From: Acidimicrobiales bacterium
Lineage (GTDB): Bacteria > Actinomycetota > Acidimicrobiia > Acidimicrobiales > DATDAH01
Direction of reading: 5' to 3'
Assembly: GCA_016794585.1 (NCBI GenBank)
Contig: JAEUJM010000002.1
Span: 1-64,000 of the forward strand
DNA: 64,000 nucleotides
Below the pieces are notes generated by a model. That model was not told the origin of the DNA, did not search any database, and worked only from the letters and a program-made list of their open reading frames with translations. Positions 36,457-44,378 of this stretch are shown here, piece after piece. Both the position numbers and the translations under genes were made by a program. Numbering within the stretch: position 1 is the first letter of the stretch; each line of letters opens with the position of its first letter.

Positions 36457-38319
36457 TCAGGGATCGTCGCGTCGCAGGAGGACCGCCGCAGGAGCGGGCA
36501 GGTGCCAGGGGTCTCCCGGGTGCGGCACCGGCGTGCCGCCGGGCCCGCCCCAGCGTGCATCAGCGGTGTCGAGCACGCAGAGCCACCGAGCCGATTCGTC
36601 CCCCGCTCCGGGCGGTGTGAGCCGGGCGCCGTCGGGCCGGAAGGCGACCAGCAGGGCGAGGTCGGGGAGGTCCGGACGGCCGTGCCAGGTGACGAGGAGC
36701 GAGCCGGGCGACGTGGCGGCGTCGACCGTCCCGGTGCCGGCCTGGGGGCGCAGCTCTCGACGGGCGCGCAGCAGGTCGCGGTGGAGCTCCCAGCGGGCGG
36801 CGCCGGTCCCCGAAGCGGCCCGTCGGTGGTCGAGCTTCGCGGACAGGAAGGTGGCCTCGGCCTGCGGGTCGGGCGGGGTCCCGCCATCGGCGAAGCCGGC
36901 GAACTCCTGCCGGCGCCCCCGCCGCACCGCCTCCACGAGGCCGGCGTCCGTATGGGAGACGAAGTAGGGGAACGGGGCCACCTCGGCGTGCTCGTCGCCC
37001 ATGAACAGCAGTGGGATGGAGGGCGACAGGATCACCACCGCCGCCGCCACCCGGGCGAGGTCGGCGTCGACCTGTGTGGTGAGGCGGTCGCCGGTCGGCC
37101 GGTTGCCGATCTGGTCGTGGTTGGCCGAGAACACGACCATTCGGCCCGGGTCGACCTCGAGGTGGGGGTGCCCGAGCCGCGTCCCCCGCGAGGGAGCGAG
37201 GCGACCGTGGTGGGTGAAGCCCCCGAACGCGGCGGCGAGGTCCTCCGGTCGGTAGTCGCCGTAGTAGCCGCGGCGCTCGGCCGTGAGCGAGACGTGGAGC
37301 GCGTGGTGGAAGTCGTCGTTCCACTGGCCGTCGAGGCCCCACCCGCCCTCGCCCGCGGGACGGGTGAGCCGTGGGTCGTCCGAGGCCGACTCGGCGATGA
37401 CGAGCACCGGGCGGCCCTCGCTCGTCGGCGTGCGGTGGAGCACCTCGGTGAGCTCCTCGACGTAGGGGTGGGCGCTGCTGTCCACGATCGCGTGGACCGC
37501 GTCCAGCCGGAACGCGTCGATGTGGGCGTGGACGGCGAAGAAGGTGGCGCTCTCCTGGAAGTAGCGGCGCACCCCGTCGCTCCCCGGACCGTCGAAGTTC
37601 AGGGCGTCACCCCACGGGGTCCGGTACCGGTCGGTGAAGTACGGCCCGTACCGCCCGAGCACGTTGCCCTCGGGGCCGAGGTGGTTGTGGACCACGTCGA
37701 GGCACACCGCCAGCCCGTGCCCGTGCGCGGCGTCGACGAGGCGGCGGAGGCCGTCGAGGCCCCCGTACGAGTCCTGTGCAGCGAACGGGAACACGCCGTC
37801 GTACCCCCAGTTCCGTCCGCCGGGGAACTGCGCCACAGGGAGGAGCTCCACCGTCGTGATCCCGAGGTCGACCAGGTGCTCGAAGTGGGCGGTGGCGGCG
37901 TCGAAGGTGCCGTCGCCGGTGAAGGTCCCGACGTGGAGCTCGTAGAACACCGAGTCCGCGAGACTGGGTGCGACGAAGGCGTGGTCGCTCCAGGCGAAGT
38001 CGGGGGTCACCACCGCCGACGACCCGTGGACGCCGTCGGGCTGAGCCATCGAGGCGGGGTCGGGCAGGGGCGGCGCGTCGTCGAGTCGGAACCGGTAGCG
38101 CGTGCCCGGCCCGGCCTCCTCGACGTGGAGCAGCCAGTGGCCCGGCTGGTCGGGGTCGAGCCCGAGGGGAAGCTCGTCGGGGTCGTCGGGGTGGTCAGGA
38201 TCGTCGAGGACGAGCGACACTCGCTCGGCCGAGGGTGCCCAGAGGCGGAACCGCACGCCGCGGTCGGTCGCCCAGGCGCCGAGGAACGGCGCCGGGGTGG
38301 GGCGAGAACTCGTGGGCAT
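36457..38319 (-). CDS. treZ: Maltooligosyltrehalose trehalohydrolase
   Basis: 620 residues, GH13 subfamily 10. It releases free trehalose from maltooligosyltrehalose. N-terminal CBM48 domain (GVRFRLWAPSAERVSLVL), then FYELHVGTFTGDGTFDAA, CLDVVHNHLGPEGN (region I), IDAFRLDAVHAI with the nucleophile Asp (II), PVLVIAESASDDPRL with Glu (III) and VVFSANHDQIGNR (IV), and IPLLFMGDEHAE. TAGGCG lies six bases before the ATG at 38319, which favours this ATG over the GTG one codon earlier. It lies on the opposite strand to treX-treY, 34 bases from the treY stop, so it needs its own promoter. Confidence 0.94.
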   Translation of the reverse strand: MPTSSRPTPAPFLGAWATDRGVRFRLWAPSAERVSLVLDDPDHPDDPDELPLGLDPDQPGHWLLHVEEAGPGTRYRFRLDDAPPLPDPASMAQPDGVHGSSAVVTPDFAWSDHAFVAPSLADSVFYELHVGTFTGDGTFDAATAHFEHLVDLGITTVELLPVAQFPGGRNWGYDGVFPFAAQDSYGGLDGLRRLVDAAHGHGLAVCLDVVHNHLGPEGNVLGRYGPYFTDRYRTPWGDALNFDGPGSDGVRRYFQESATFFAVHAHIDAFRLDAVHAIVDSSAHPYVEELTEVLHRTPTSEGRPVLVIAESASDDPRLTRPAGEGGWGLDGQWNDDFHHALHVSLTAERRGYYGDYRPEDLAAAFGGFTHHGRLAPSRGTRLGHPHLEVDPGRMVVFSANHDQIGNRPTGDRLTTQVDADLARVAAAVVILSPSIPLLFMGDEHAEVAPFPYFVSHTDAGLVEAVRRGRRQEFAGFADGGTPPDPQAEATFLSAKLDHRRAASGTGAARWELHRDLLRARRELRPQAGTGTVDAATSPGSLLVTWHGRPDLPDLALLVAFRPDGARLTPPGAGDESARWLCVLDTADARWGGPGGTPVPHPGDPWHLPAPAAVLLRRDDP

Positions 38320-38369
38320 CACCGCCGCCTACCCACGGCTCGCGCGGGGAGGAACCGGCGGGGGGTGGA

Positions 38370-38642
38370 TCAGGCGGGCTGCCCGTGCAGTTCGGGGCCG
38401 GGGACCTGGCCGGTGCGCACCCATTCACGGGCGAGCGCGGCCTTCACCTGGACGAGGCGACGGACGTCGCGGGCGTCGATGTCGTACCGGTCGCGCCGAT
38501 AGCTGGCGAGCGTGCCGGGCGTCCAGAGCTCGCCACGATGGGCTTCGAGGGCCAGGTACGCATCGCGCAGCTCGTCCTCACGGGGTTGTGTCTCGAGCCA
38601 TTCGAGGAAGGACTGGTCGCTCCAGTCGGGGTGGAAGGTCAT
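38370..38642 (-). CDS. Small hypothetical protein (90 aa)
   Basis: 90 residues, not recognised. It is compact, highly charged and mostly helical, with four tryptophans and the segment LASYRRDRYDIDARDVRRLVQVKAALAR (split here as LASYRRDRYD and DVRRLVQVKAALAR), suggesting a small soluble or nucleic-acid-contacting helical protein. The ATG has GGAG six bases upstream, and a TACTCT box lies about 35 bases further up, so it is a leadered gene with its own promoter. It precedes treZ by about 50 bases on the same strand and may be co-transcribed with it. Confidence 0.7.
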   Translation of the reverse strand: MTFHPDWSDQSFLEWLETQPREDELRDAYLALEAHRGELWTPGTLASYRRDRYDIDARDVRRLVQVKAALAREWVRTGQVPGPELHGQPA

Positions 38643-38789
38643 GTGGTCTCCGTTGACCGTCGTGTCGTCGTTGTCCTGTCGAGAGTACCGAATGCGGGTT
38701 TCGCCGCACCGGGGATTCCGGTGACGAAGCAATGAATTCCAAGCGAGCTGCGTGGGGACGCACGAGGGGACGGGTGGGACCATGAGGAC

Positions 38790-39785
38790 GTGGCCCGTCG
38801 TGCGCTCACCGTGCCCGCGCTGCTCCTGGCCTGGCTGGCGACCGTCCTGCTGGCGCCGGCCGCGGTGCTGGTTGGGGCGATCGTGGATCTCGTCCGCCGC
38901 GACCACGGCACCCCGACGCTGCGCCTCGTGGCCTTCGCGGTCGTCTACCTGACCTACGAGGTCCTCGGCGTGGCCGGCGCCACGTGGCTGTGGTGCATGC
39001 GACCACTGCGGCGCGGGCGCTGGGAGGACGCCAACCGCCGACTCCAGCTGTGGTGGACCGCGGGGCTCGTGCGCGCGGCCCGGCCGGTCCTTGGCCTGCG
39101 CCTCGAGGTCGAGGTCGAGCACCTCGGCGCGCCGCCGGCGGCGCCGGTGGTGGTGGTGAGTCGCCACGTGAGCATCGTCGACTCGCTCCTGCCGGCGCAG
39201 GTCTTCGGGGTGCAGGGCGGGCTGCGGCTCCGCTACGTGCTCACCAGCGGCCTGCGCCTGGACCCGTGCCTCGACATCGTGGGCCACCGTCTGCCCAACC
39301 ACTTCGTGGACCGGGGGAGCGAGGACTCCGCCGGCGAGGTGGCCGCGCTCGAGGCGCTCGCCGAGGGGATGGTGGCCGGCGACGCCGTCGTCATCTTCCC
39401 CGAGGGCGGCCTCTTCTCACCGGCCCGGCGCGATCGTGCCGAGGCGCGCCTCGACGAGCGAGGCTCGCCACGGGTGGAGGTGGCGAGGTCGTTGCGCCGT
39501 CTCCTCCCGCCTCGTCCCGCCGGGACCCTGGCGCTGCTGCGCGCCGCGCCGTCCGCCGACGTCGTCGGTTTCGCCCATCGCGGCTTCGAGCCGCTGTCCT
39601 CCCTCCGGAGGCTGTGGCGGGCGCTCCCGTTGGTGGACCCCGTCGAAGTCCGCGTCGTCCACCACCGGCGGGAGGACCTCCCCCGGGACGAAGCGGGGCT
39701 CGTGGCCTGGCTCGACGAGCAGTGGCTGGCGATGGACCGCTGGCTCGCCGCTGACCTCCCGGCGGATGTCGGCGCACGGGCGTGA
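38790..39785 (+). CDS. Lysophospholipid acyltransferase-like (PlsC family) protein
   Basis: 331 residues. Two N-terminal hydrophobic segments (about residues 5-30 and 45-68) anchor it in the membrane. The acyltransferase H-x4-D motif is SRHVSIVDS near residue 125 and the substrate-binding FPEGG is near 203. PlsC-type enzymes transfer an acyl chain to lysophosphatidic acid or related acceptors. The last 100 residues are less typical and the acceptor is unknown. GTG at 38790 is the first usable start before the membrane segment. The gene is divergent from the 90-residue ORF across 147 bases that are visibly less GC-rich than the rest. Confidence 0.83.
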   Translation: MARRALTVPALLLAWLATVLLAPAAVLVGAIVDLVRRDHGTPTLRLVAFAVVYLTYEVLGVAGATWLWCMRPLRRGRWEDANRRLQLWWTAGLVRAARPVLGLRLEVEVEHLGAPPAAPVVVVSRHVSIVDSLLPAQVFGVQGGLRLRYVLTSGLRLDPCLDIVGHRLPNHFVDRGSEDSAGEVAALEALAEGMVAGDAVVIFPEGGLFSPARRDRAEARLDERGSPRVEVARSLRRLLPPRPAGTLALLRAAPSADVVGFAHRGFEPLSSLRRLWRALPLVDPVEVRVVHHRREDLPRDEAGLVAWLDEQWLAMDRWLAADLPADVGARA

Positions 39786-39800
39786 GGTTGCCGGTTCGTC

Positions 39801-39844
39801 TATGATGTGACACAGCTGCTGCCACTTCTGGCGCCTGCTGCCAC
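39801..39844 (+). promoter_or_regulatory. Putative promoter (TATGAT) and 10-bp direct repeat upstream of 39858
   Basis: TATGAT (39801-39806) is a near-consensus -10 box. Downstream, in the likely 5' leader, CTGCTGCCAC occurs twice (39816-39825 and 39835-39844), nine bases apart. The gene start has a GGAAAGGA ribosome-binding site. The repeat may be a protein-binding site in the leader. Confidence 0.35.
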
Positions 39845-39857
39845 GGAAAGGACGACC

Positions 39858-40682
39858 ATGGCGGTCAACCCGAACCTCACGATCCGCTACGCCGAGGTGG
39901 ACCTCGATTACGAGCGCGTGCTCGCGGAGACGTCGCCTGAGGGCGACGGCCCGGTGTGGATGGTCAACTTCATGAAGTACCGGCCGGTCGCGGAGTACGT
40001 GGACGGACGGGCCACCGATCTCACCGGCGAGCAGGCCGACGACCAGTACGCGCCGTTCGAGGCGTTCGCGGAGGTCGGGGCGGACCTGGTCTTCCTCGCC
40101 GCCGTCGACACCCAGCTCCTCGGGGCCGACCCCGCCTGGGATCGCGTCGCGGTGGTGAAGTACCCCAACCGGCGGGCCTTCGTGGACATGACCCACCTGC
40201 GCTCGTTCGAGGAGAAGCACCCGCACAAGGACGCGGGCATGGAGCGCACGATCGTCGTCGGTGCGCGACCGACGGCCTGGCCGGCCCTGCCCGAGGATGC
40301 TCCGGCGTGGGAGTACGTGCCCCATCCGCCCACGCCGGACGATCCGCCCGTCGTGGTGCTCCACCTCCTGCGCTTCGCCGAGGATGCGTCGGCCCGCTCG
40401 TCGATGGAGGGCTACCAGGACGCGGCGGGCGCCGTGGCCGTGCCCCACGGCGTGCGCATCGCGGGATGGCTCGACGTCGAGGGGACGATCCTCGGGGACG
40501 GGCGGCGCTGGGACCAGGTGCGCTTCAACGCCTTCCCGAGCAAGGCGGCCTTCCTCGCCGTCGCCCTGGACCCGGACCGCCTCACCGCACAGGCCGAGCA
40601 TCGTGAGCCGGCCATCGCCGACACGTACGCGCTCATCCTCCGCCCGCTGCTCGACCGCCTGGAGGAGTCCTTCGCCGGCTGA
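39858..40682 (+). CDS. Two-domain DUF1330-like protein
   Basis: 274 residues. It looks like two tandem ferredoxin-like (dimeric alpha/beta barrel) units, each with the DUF1330 pattern: first half VWMVNFMKYRP, YAPFEAFAEVGADLVFLAAVD, VAVVKYPNRRAFVDM; second half VVVLHLLRF, YQDAAGAVAVPHGVRIAGWLDVEG and VRFNAFPSKAAFLAV. Such proteins are usually small and dimeric; here the dimer appears fused. Function is unknown, possibly binding or degrading small hydrophobic compounds. The ATG at 39858 follows GGAAAGGA; an earlier in-frame ATG at 39807 would span the direct repeat and is less likely. Confidence 0.72.
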   Translation: MAVNPNLTIRYAEVDLDYERVLAETSPEGDGPVWMVNFMKYRPVAEYVDGRATDLTGEQADDQYAPFEAFAEVGADLVFLAAVDTQLLGADPAWDRVAVVKYPNRRAFVDMTHLRSFEEKHPHKDAGMERTIVVGARPTAWPALPEDAPAWEYVPHPPTPDDPPVVVLHLLRFAEDASARSSMEGYQDAAGAVAVPHGVRIAGWLDVEGTILGDGRRWDQVRFNAFPSKAAFLAVALDPDRLTAQAEHREPAIADTYALILRPLLDRLEESFAG

Positions 40683-40712
40683 ACCGATGGAGGCGCGGGC
40701 CGCCCCTGGCGA

Positions 40713-41390
40713 TCAGGCCGGGCCGGAGGACGCGAGCAACCCTCGCCGCTGCGCGGTGACGACGGCCTCGAGGACGCTGTGGCTGTCGAGCTTGCGCAGG
40801 AGGCTCTTCACGTAGCCCCTGGTGGTGTGGACGCTGATCCCCAGGCGGTAGGCGATCTGCTTGGGGGGCACGCCGTCGCCGAGCAGGCTGAGCACGGTGA
40901 GCTCGCGGTTGGTCAGCACGACCGGTGAGTCGCCGGCCCGACCGCCCTCGACCAGGGTGGCCACACCGACGGGGGCGACGGGCATGGCGCTCGCAGATTC
41001 GCAGCGGACGTCGGTCAGGATGGACTCGAGAGGGTGGTCCTTGACGAGGAACCCGGAGGCGCCGGCCTCCGCGGCCCGGGCCATCAACGCGGCGTCGGTT
41101 CGACCGGTGAGGATGAGGACCTTCACCCGCGGGTGGTCGGCCTTGACCCGGCGGGTGGCTTCGATCCCGCAGGCGTCCGGGAGTTGGACGTCCATCAGCA
41201 CGACGTCGGGACTCTCCTCCGCGACCATGGTGAGCGCGTCCCCCGCCGTGAGGGCGACCCCCACGCACTCGAGGTCGTCCTGGACGTCGAGCGCGAGCTG
41301 CAGCAGGTCCGAGAACGTGCGTTGGTCGTCGACGACGAGCACCCGTCTGGCCGGTGCCTCGTCCACCCCGTCGGTCACTGTTCTGGACAT
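40713..41390 (-). CDS. NarL/FixJ-type response regulator
   Basis: 225 residues. Receiver domain with the acidic pair VVDDQ, the phosphorylated Asp in VVLMDVQLPDACG, Thr in LILTGRTD and Lys in FLVKDHP. A Ser/Val linker leads to a LuxR-type HTH (LTNRELTVLSLLGDGVPPKQIAYRL, then TTRGYVKSLLRKL). No histidine kinase is encoded in the window, so it is an orphan here. ATG 41390 gives a normal N-terminus; the frame continues upstream but without similarity. TAACGG lies seven bases before the ATG, partly matching the leaderless pattern. It is convergent with the DUF1330 gene. Confidence 0.9.
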   Translation of the reverse strand: MSRTVTDGVDEAPARRVLVVDDQRTFSDLLQLALDVQDDLECVGVALTAGDALTMVAEESPDVVLMDVQLPDACGIEATRRVKADHPRVKVLILTGRTDAALMARAAEAGASGFLVKDHPLESILTDVRCESASAMPVAPVGVATLVEGGRAGDSPVVLTNRELTVLSLLGDGVPPKQIAYRLGISVHTTRGYVKSLLRKLDSHSVLEAVVTAQRRGLLASSGPA

Positions 41391-41492
41391 CCGGGCCCCG
41401 TTACCCACTCTGGGTGGCAGGCAGAACCGTCGGGGGAAAACGAATTGCCCCACTGGGCGCGAGGCCGCGCGTGGCGGGACCCGGGTGGGCGG

Positions 41493-41990
41493 TCAGGGCC
41501 CGGGAAGGGTCCTGATCAGGTGGTCCGTGATCCGTCCGTCGTCCACGTGCAGCAGTCCGTAGGTGCGGTGGGGGGCGCGGCGGCGTTCGGTGCAGCTCCC
41601 GGGGTTGAACAGCCGCTGTCCGTCCACGCCCTCCTCGTCGAGCGGCTGGTGCGAGTGGCCGAACACCACCACGTCGGCGTCGGGGAAGCGGCGGTGGAGG
41701 CGGGCCGCCCGCCCCTTGGTCGGGCCTGAGTCGTGCACGAGGGCGATGCGAACGCCCTCGACCTCCACCTCGTCCTGCTCCGGGAGCCGTGCCTCGAGGC
41801 CGTCGTCGTTGTTGCCGAGGACGGCCCGCAGCGGCGCACGCGCGGCCAGGTCGTCGAGGAGCGAGGCCGCCACCACGTCGCCGGCGTGGAGGATCAGGTG
41901 GGCCCGGTCGGCGGCGTCCCACACCTCGGCGGGCAGGTCGCGCCGGCGGTCGGCGCGCACGTGCGTGTCCGTCAGGACGAGGATCTCCAC
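41493..41990 (-). CDS. YfcE-family metallophosphoesterase
   Basis: 165 residues, the size of small MJ0936/YfcE phosphodiesterases. All metal-binding motifs are present: DTHVR, HAGDVV, GNNDD and GHSHQP, with NPGSCTERR following as usual. Relatives hydrolyse phosphodiester or cyclic nucleotide bonds with Mn or Ni. The GTG at 41990 starts 14 bases after the carbonic anhydrase stop, indicating co-transcription. The 100 bases between its end and the response-regulator start hold no recognisable gene. Confidence 0.9.
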   Translation of the reverse strand: MEILVLTDTHVRADRRRDLPAEVWDAADRAHLILHAGDVVAASLLDDLAARAPLRAVLGNNDDGLEARLPEQDEVEVEGVRIALVHDSGPTKGRAARLHRRFPDADVVVFGHSHQPLDEEGVDGQRLFNPGSCTERRRAPHRTYGLLHVDDGRITDHLIRTLPGP

Positions 41991-42004
41991 GGCCCGGTGT
42001 CCGG

Positions 42005-42490
42005 TCAGGCCGGGGTCAGGGCCCCGCTGCGCACGTCGAAGACGAAGCCGCCGACCTCGAGGTCCTCGGGGAGCAGGGGGCAGGTGCGGATGCGCTTCAG
42101 GTCCGCCGCCAGCGTCGCCTTCTGGTCCGTGCTCGCCAGGAACTCCCAGCTCGAGGCGTCCGTGTCGCGGAGGCCGCCGATCTTCTCGCGCAACTGGTCG
42201 TCGGTGGAGCCGACCATGGCGCACTCGGTGTGGGCCACGACGCAGACGCGCCGGACGTCGAGAAGGTTGGCGGCGAGCACCAGCGAGCGGAGCGCGTCAT
42301 CGGTGACCCGGGCGCCGGCGTTGCGGATGATCTTGGCGTCACCGGCCGCGAGCCCCAGCATGCGCAACGGGTCGATGCGGGAGTCGATGCACGTGATCAC
42401 GGCGAGCTCCCGGGCGGCCCGCCCGGCCATGCCCGTGTCGCGGAACTCTTCTTGATACCGCCGGTTGGCTTCGAGCAGGTCATCGAACAT
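42005..42490 (-). CDS. Beta-class carbonic anhydrase
   Basis: 161 residues. Zinc ligands and the catalytic dyad are visible in CIDSRIDP (Cys, Asp, Arg) and HTECAM (His, Cys). It interconverts CO2 and bicarbonate. It belongs to the short, mostly actinobacterial beta-CA group. The ATG is fixed by a TATGTT box eight bases upstream (42499-42504), a leaderless arrangement; longer frames are shadow. Co-transcribed with the metallophosphoesterase gene. It may supply bicarbonate to carboxylases; no carboxylase is in the window. Confidence 0.9.
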   Translation of the reverse strand: MFDDLLEANRRYQEEFRDTGMAGRAARELAVITCIDSRIDPLRMLGLAAGDAKIIRNAGARVTDDALRSLVLAANLLDVRRVCVVAHTECAMVGSTDDQLREKIGGLRDTDASSWEFLASTDQKATLAADLKRIRTCPLLPEDLEVGGFVFDVRSGALTPA

Positions 42491-42498
42491 TGACGAAG

Positions 42499-42504
42499 AA
42501 CATA
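42499..42504 (-). promoter_or_regulatory. -10 box TATGTT before the carbonic anhydrase start
   Basis: On the minus strand TATGTT, eight bases, ATG. It is in the 109-base divergent region shared with the cupin gene, whose own box is at 42587. Confidence 0.5.
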
Positions 42505-42586
42505 TCGTGTGTCGGGCGGTAGCACGAACACGGCGGTGGTCCCGGTGCCGCTGCCTCGCACCGCCGTGCGCGGGCTCGGCGCGCCC

Positions 42587-42592
42587 TACGCT
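42587..42592 (+). promoter_or_regulatory. -10 box TACGCT, 7 bases before the start at 42600
   Basis: TACGCT, seven bases, ATG; same hexamer as before the genes at 7877 and 50835. Confidence 0.5.
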
Positions 42593-42599
42593 CCCCGCC

Positions 42600-43016
42600 A
42601 TGAGCCCAGAGACGGAGGCCGCCGCCCTCATCGCCGCACTCGGCCTCGAGCGTCACCCTGAGGGCGGCTGGTTCCGGGAGACCTGGCGTGACCCCGACGT
42701 CGACGGGGAGCGGGGGAGCGGGACGGCCATCTACTTCCTGCTCGGCGAAGGTGAGCGCTCGCACTGGCACCGGGTCGACGCCGTGGAGATCTGGCACCAC
42801 TACCGCGGTGCACCGCTGGAGCTGTCCATCGGAGACGACGTGCCGGTGGTGCTCGGCCCCGACGTGCTCGACGGTCAGGTACCCCAGGCCATCGTGCCCG
42901 CCGGCGCGTGGCAGTCCGCCCGCTCGCTGGGCTCCTTCACGCTCGTGGGCTGCACGGTGTCCCCGGCGTTCCGGTTCGAGGGCTTCGAGCTGGCCCCGGA
43001 GGGCTGGTCGCCCTGA
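42600..43016 (+). CDS. DUF985 cupin-fold protein
   Basis: 138 residues, a single cupin barrel of the DUF985 family. Conserved pieces are LGLERHPEGGWFRETWR, AIYFLLGEGERSHWHRVDAVEIWHHYRGAPLEL (given here as AIYFLLGEGERSHWHRV and IWHHYRGAPLEL) and AWQSARSLGSFTLVGCTVSP. Several His and Glu could bind a metal. The family has no firm function; some members may be isomerases or sugar-binding. Leaderless-type start. The next gene has its own TAGCGT box, so this is probably monocistronic. Confidence 0.87.
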   Translation: MSPETEAAALIAALGLERHPEGGWFRETWRDPDVDGERGSGTAIYFLLGEGERSHWHRVDAVEIWHHYRGAPLELSIGDDVPVVLGPDVLDGQVPQAIVPAGAWQSARSLGSFTLVGCTVSPAFRFEGFELAPEGWSP

Positions 43017-43030
43017 CGCACCGCCTCGCG

Positions 43031-43036
43031 TAGCGT
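43031..43036 (+). promoter_or_regulatory. -10 box TAGCGT for the gene at 43094
   Basis: TAGCGT 57 bases before the ATG. The gene also has a GGAGGGAAGG ribosome-binding site, so this one is leadered, in contrast to its neighbours. Confidence 0.4.
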
Positions 43037-43093
43037 GCGCCTCCGGCGTCGACGCCCGCGACCGAGCGGGTGGGCCCTTCGGAGGGAAGGCAC

Positions 43094-44326
43094 ATGGGAG
43101 CGATCGTGGTGTTGGGCGGGGCGGGCGGTGTGGGCCGGGTGGCCACGGAGGCCCTCGCCCACGTGGCCGAGCTGGACGAGGTCGTCGTGGCCGACGTACG
43201 CCTGGACGCGGTCGAGGCGGTGGTGGCGGAGCTCGACGACGAGCGCTTTCGTCCCCTGACCGTCGACGTCACCGATACGCCGGGGCTGGCCGACGCCATC
43301 GCCGGGGCCGACGTCGTGTTGAACTGCGTCGGCCCCTTCTACCGTTTCGGGCCGCCCACCCTTGCCGCCGCGATCGCCGCAGGGGTCGGGTACGTCGACA
43401 TCTGCGACGACCTGTCGGCCACCCGCGCCATGCTCGAGCTCGACGGCGCCGCCCGCGAAGCGGGGGTGACCGCGCTCATCGGCATGGGCAACTCGCCGGG
43501 CCTGGCCAACATCTTCGTGAAGCTGTGCGCCGAGCAGATGCTCGACGAGGTGACCGGCGTCGACATCATGCACATCCACGGCGGCGAGCCCGACGAGGGC
43601 CCGGCCGTCATCAAGCACCGTGTGCACGCGATGGTCAACGACGTGCCGCTCTTCGTGGACGGCGCCTTCGTGAACGTGCGCCAGCTCGGCGAGGACGGCG
43701 CCGCGTTCGTGCGACACGAGGACTTCCCGGGGCTGGGCACGTTCCCGGTGTTCCCTTACCCGCACCCCGAGACCATCACGTTGCCCACGACCTTCCCGAC
43801 CCTGCGTCGCGCCACGAACCTCGGCGTCGTGTTCCCGCTGCCGTACTTCACGATGACGCAGGACCTCGTCCGCTCGGGCATGGGCGGTGAGGAGCCGGTG
43901 GACGTGCTCGGCCAGGAGCTCGCCCCCATCGACATGATGGTGGCGGTCCTGCGCCACGAGCGGCCCCGATTCCTGGCCGAGGCGGGGGTCACCGGCCCGG
44001 CCGGCGCGCTGCGCGTGGTGGTCGACGGGCGCAAGGACGGTGGTGACCACCGCTACGTGTGCACGCTGGCCTCGACCGACGAAGGCGCGGGGGAGGGCAC
44101 CGGCATCCCTGCGGCGCTCGGCGCGGTGCTGCACCGCCGTGGTGCCCTCGAAGGTGGTCCCGGTGTGCACGCCCCCGAGGCCATCGTGCCCGTCAGCCCG
44201 CTCCTCGACCTCGCCGGCGTGGTGGTGCGCTCGATGGGGGTCGGCGGCGGCGAGGGCATGCCCCTGCTGATCGAGCACACCGCCCCCGACGGAACGGTGG
44301 AGCAGGTCCCGATGACGCTCGGGTGA
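43094..44326 (+). CDS. Saccharopine dehydrogenase-family oxidoreductase
   Basis: 410 residues. The N-terminal Rossmann fold has IVVLGGAGGVGRVATEAL, a dinucleotide-binding GxGxxG variant, then VLNCVGPFYRFGP and YVDICDDLSATRAM, which are typical of saccharopine/homospermidine-type reductases. The C-terminal half carries the substrate domain. Saccharopine reduction itself is unlikely in an actinobacterium; a role in lysine or polyamine side-chains or lipid-linked substrates is possible. An ATG eight codons upstream is less likely because the good ribosome-binding site lies just before 43094. Confidence 0.85.
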   Translation: MGAIVVLGGAGGVGRVATEALAHVAELDEVVVADVRLDAVEAVVAELDDERFRPLTVDVTDTPGLADAIAGADVVLNCVGPFYRFGPPTLAAAIAAGVGYVDICDDLSATRAMLELDGAAREAGVTALIGMGNSPGLANIFVKLCAEQMLDEVTGVDIMHIHGGEPDEGPAVIKHRVHAMVNDVPLFVDGAFVNVRQLGEDGAAFVRHEDFPGLGTFPVFPYPHPETITLPTTFPTLRRATNLGVVFPLPYFTMTQDLVRSGMGGEEPVDVLGQELAPIDMMVAVLRHERPRFLAEAGVTGPAGALRVVVDGRKDGGDHRYVCTLASTDEGAGEGTGIPAALGAVLHRRGALEGGPGVHAPEAIVPVSPLLDLAGVVVRSMGVGGGEGMPLLIEHTAPDGTVEQVPMTLG

Positions 44327-44366
44327 ACACCCAGTTTCGGGCGGTCGGGCTGCGCCCGGCGACCGT

Positions 44367-44372
44367 TAGGGT
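44367..44372 (+). promoter_or_regulatory. -10 box TAGGGT, 6 bases before the GTG at 44379
   Basis: TAGGGT, six bases, GTG. It fixes the start of the large GNAT/acyl-CoA synthetase gene and puts its promoter in the short gap after the previous gene. Confidence 0.5.
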
Positions 44373-44378
44373 GCCGCG

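Noticed and set aside
38700-38725. CACCGG-GGATT-CCGGTG inverted repeat in the less GC-rich gap before 38790
   Set aside because: Six-base arms of pure CG-type pairs are frequent in this composition; no link to a start or -10 box.
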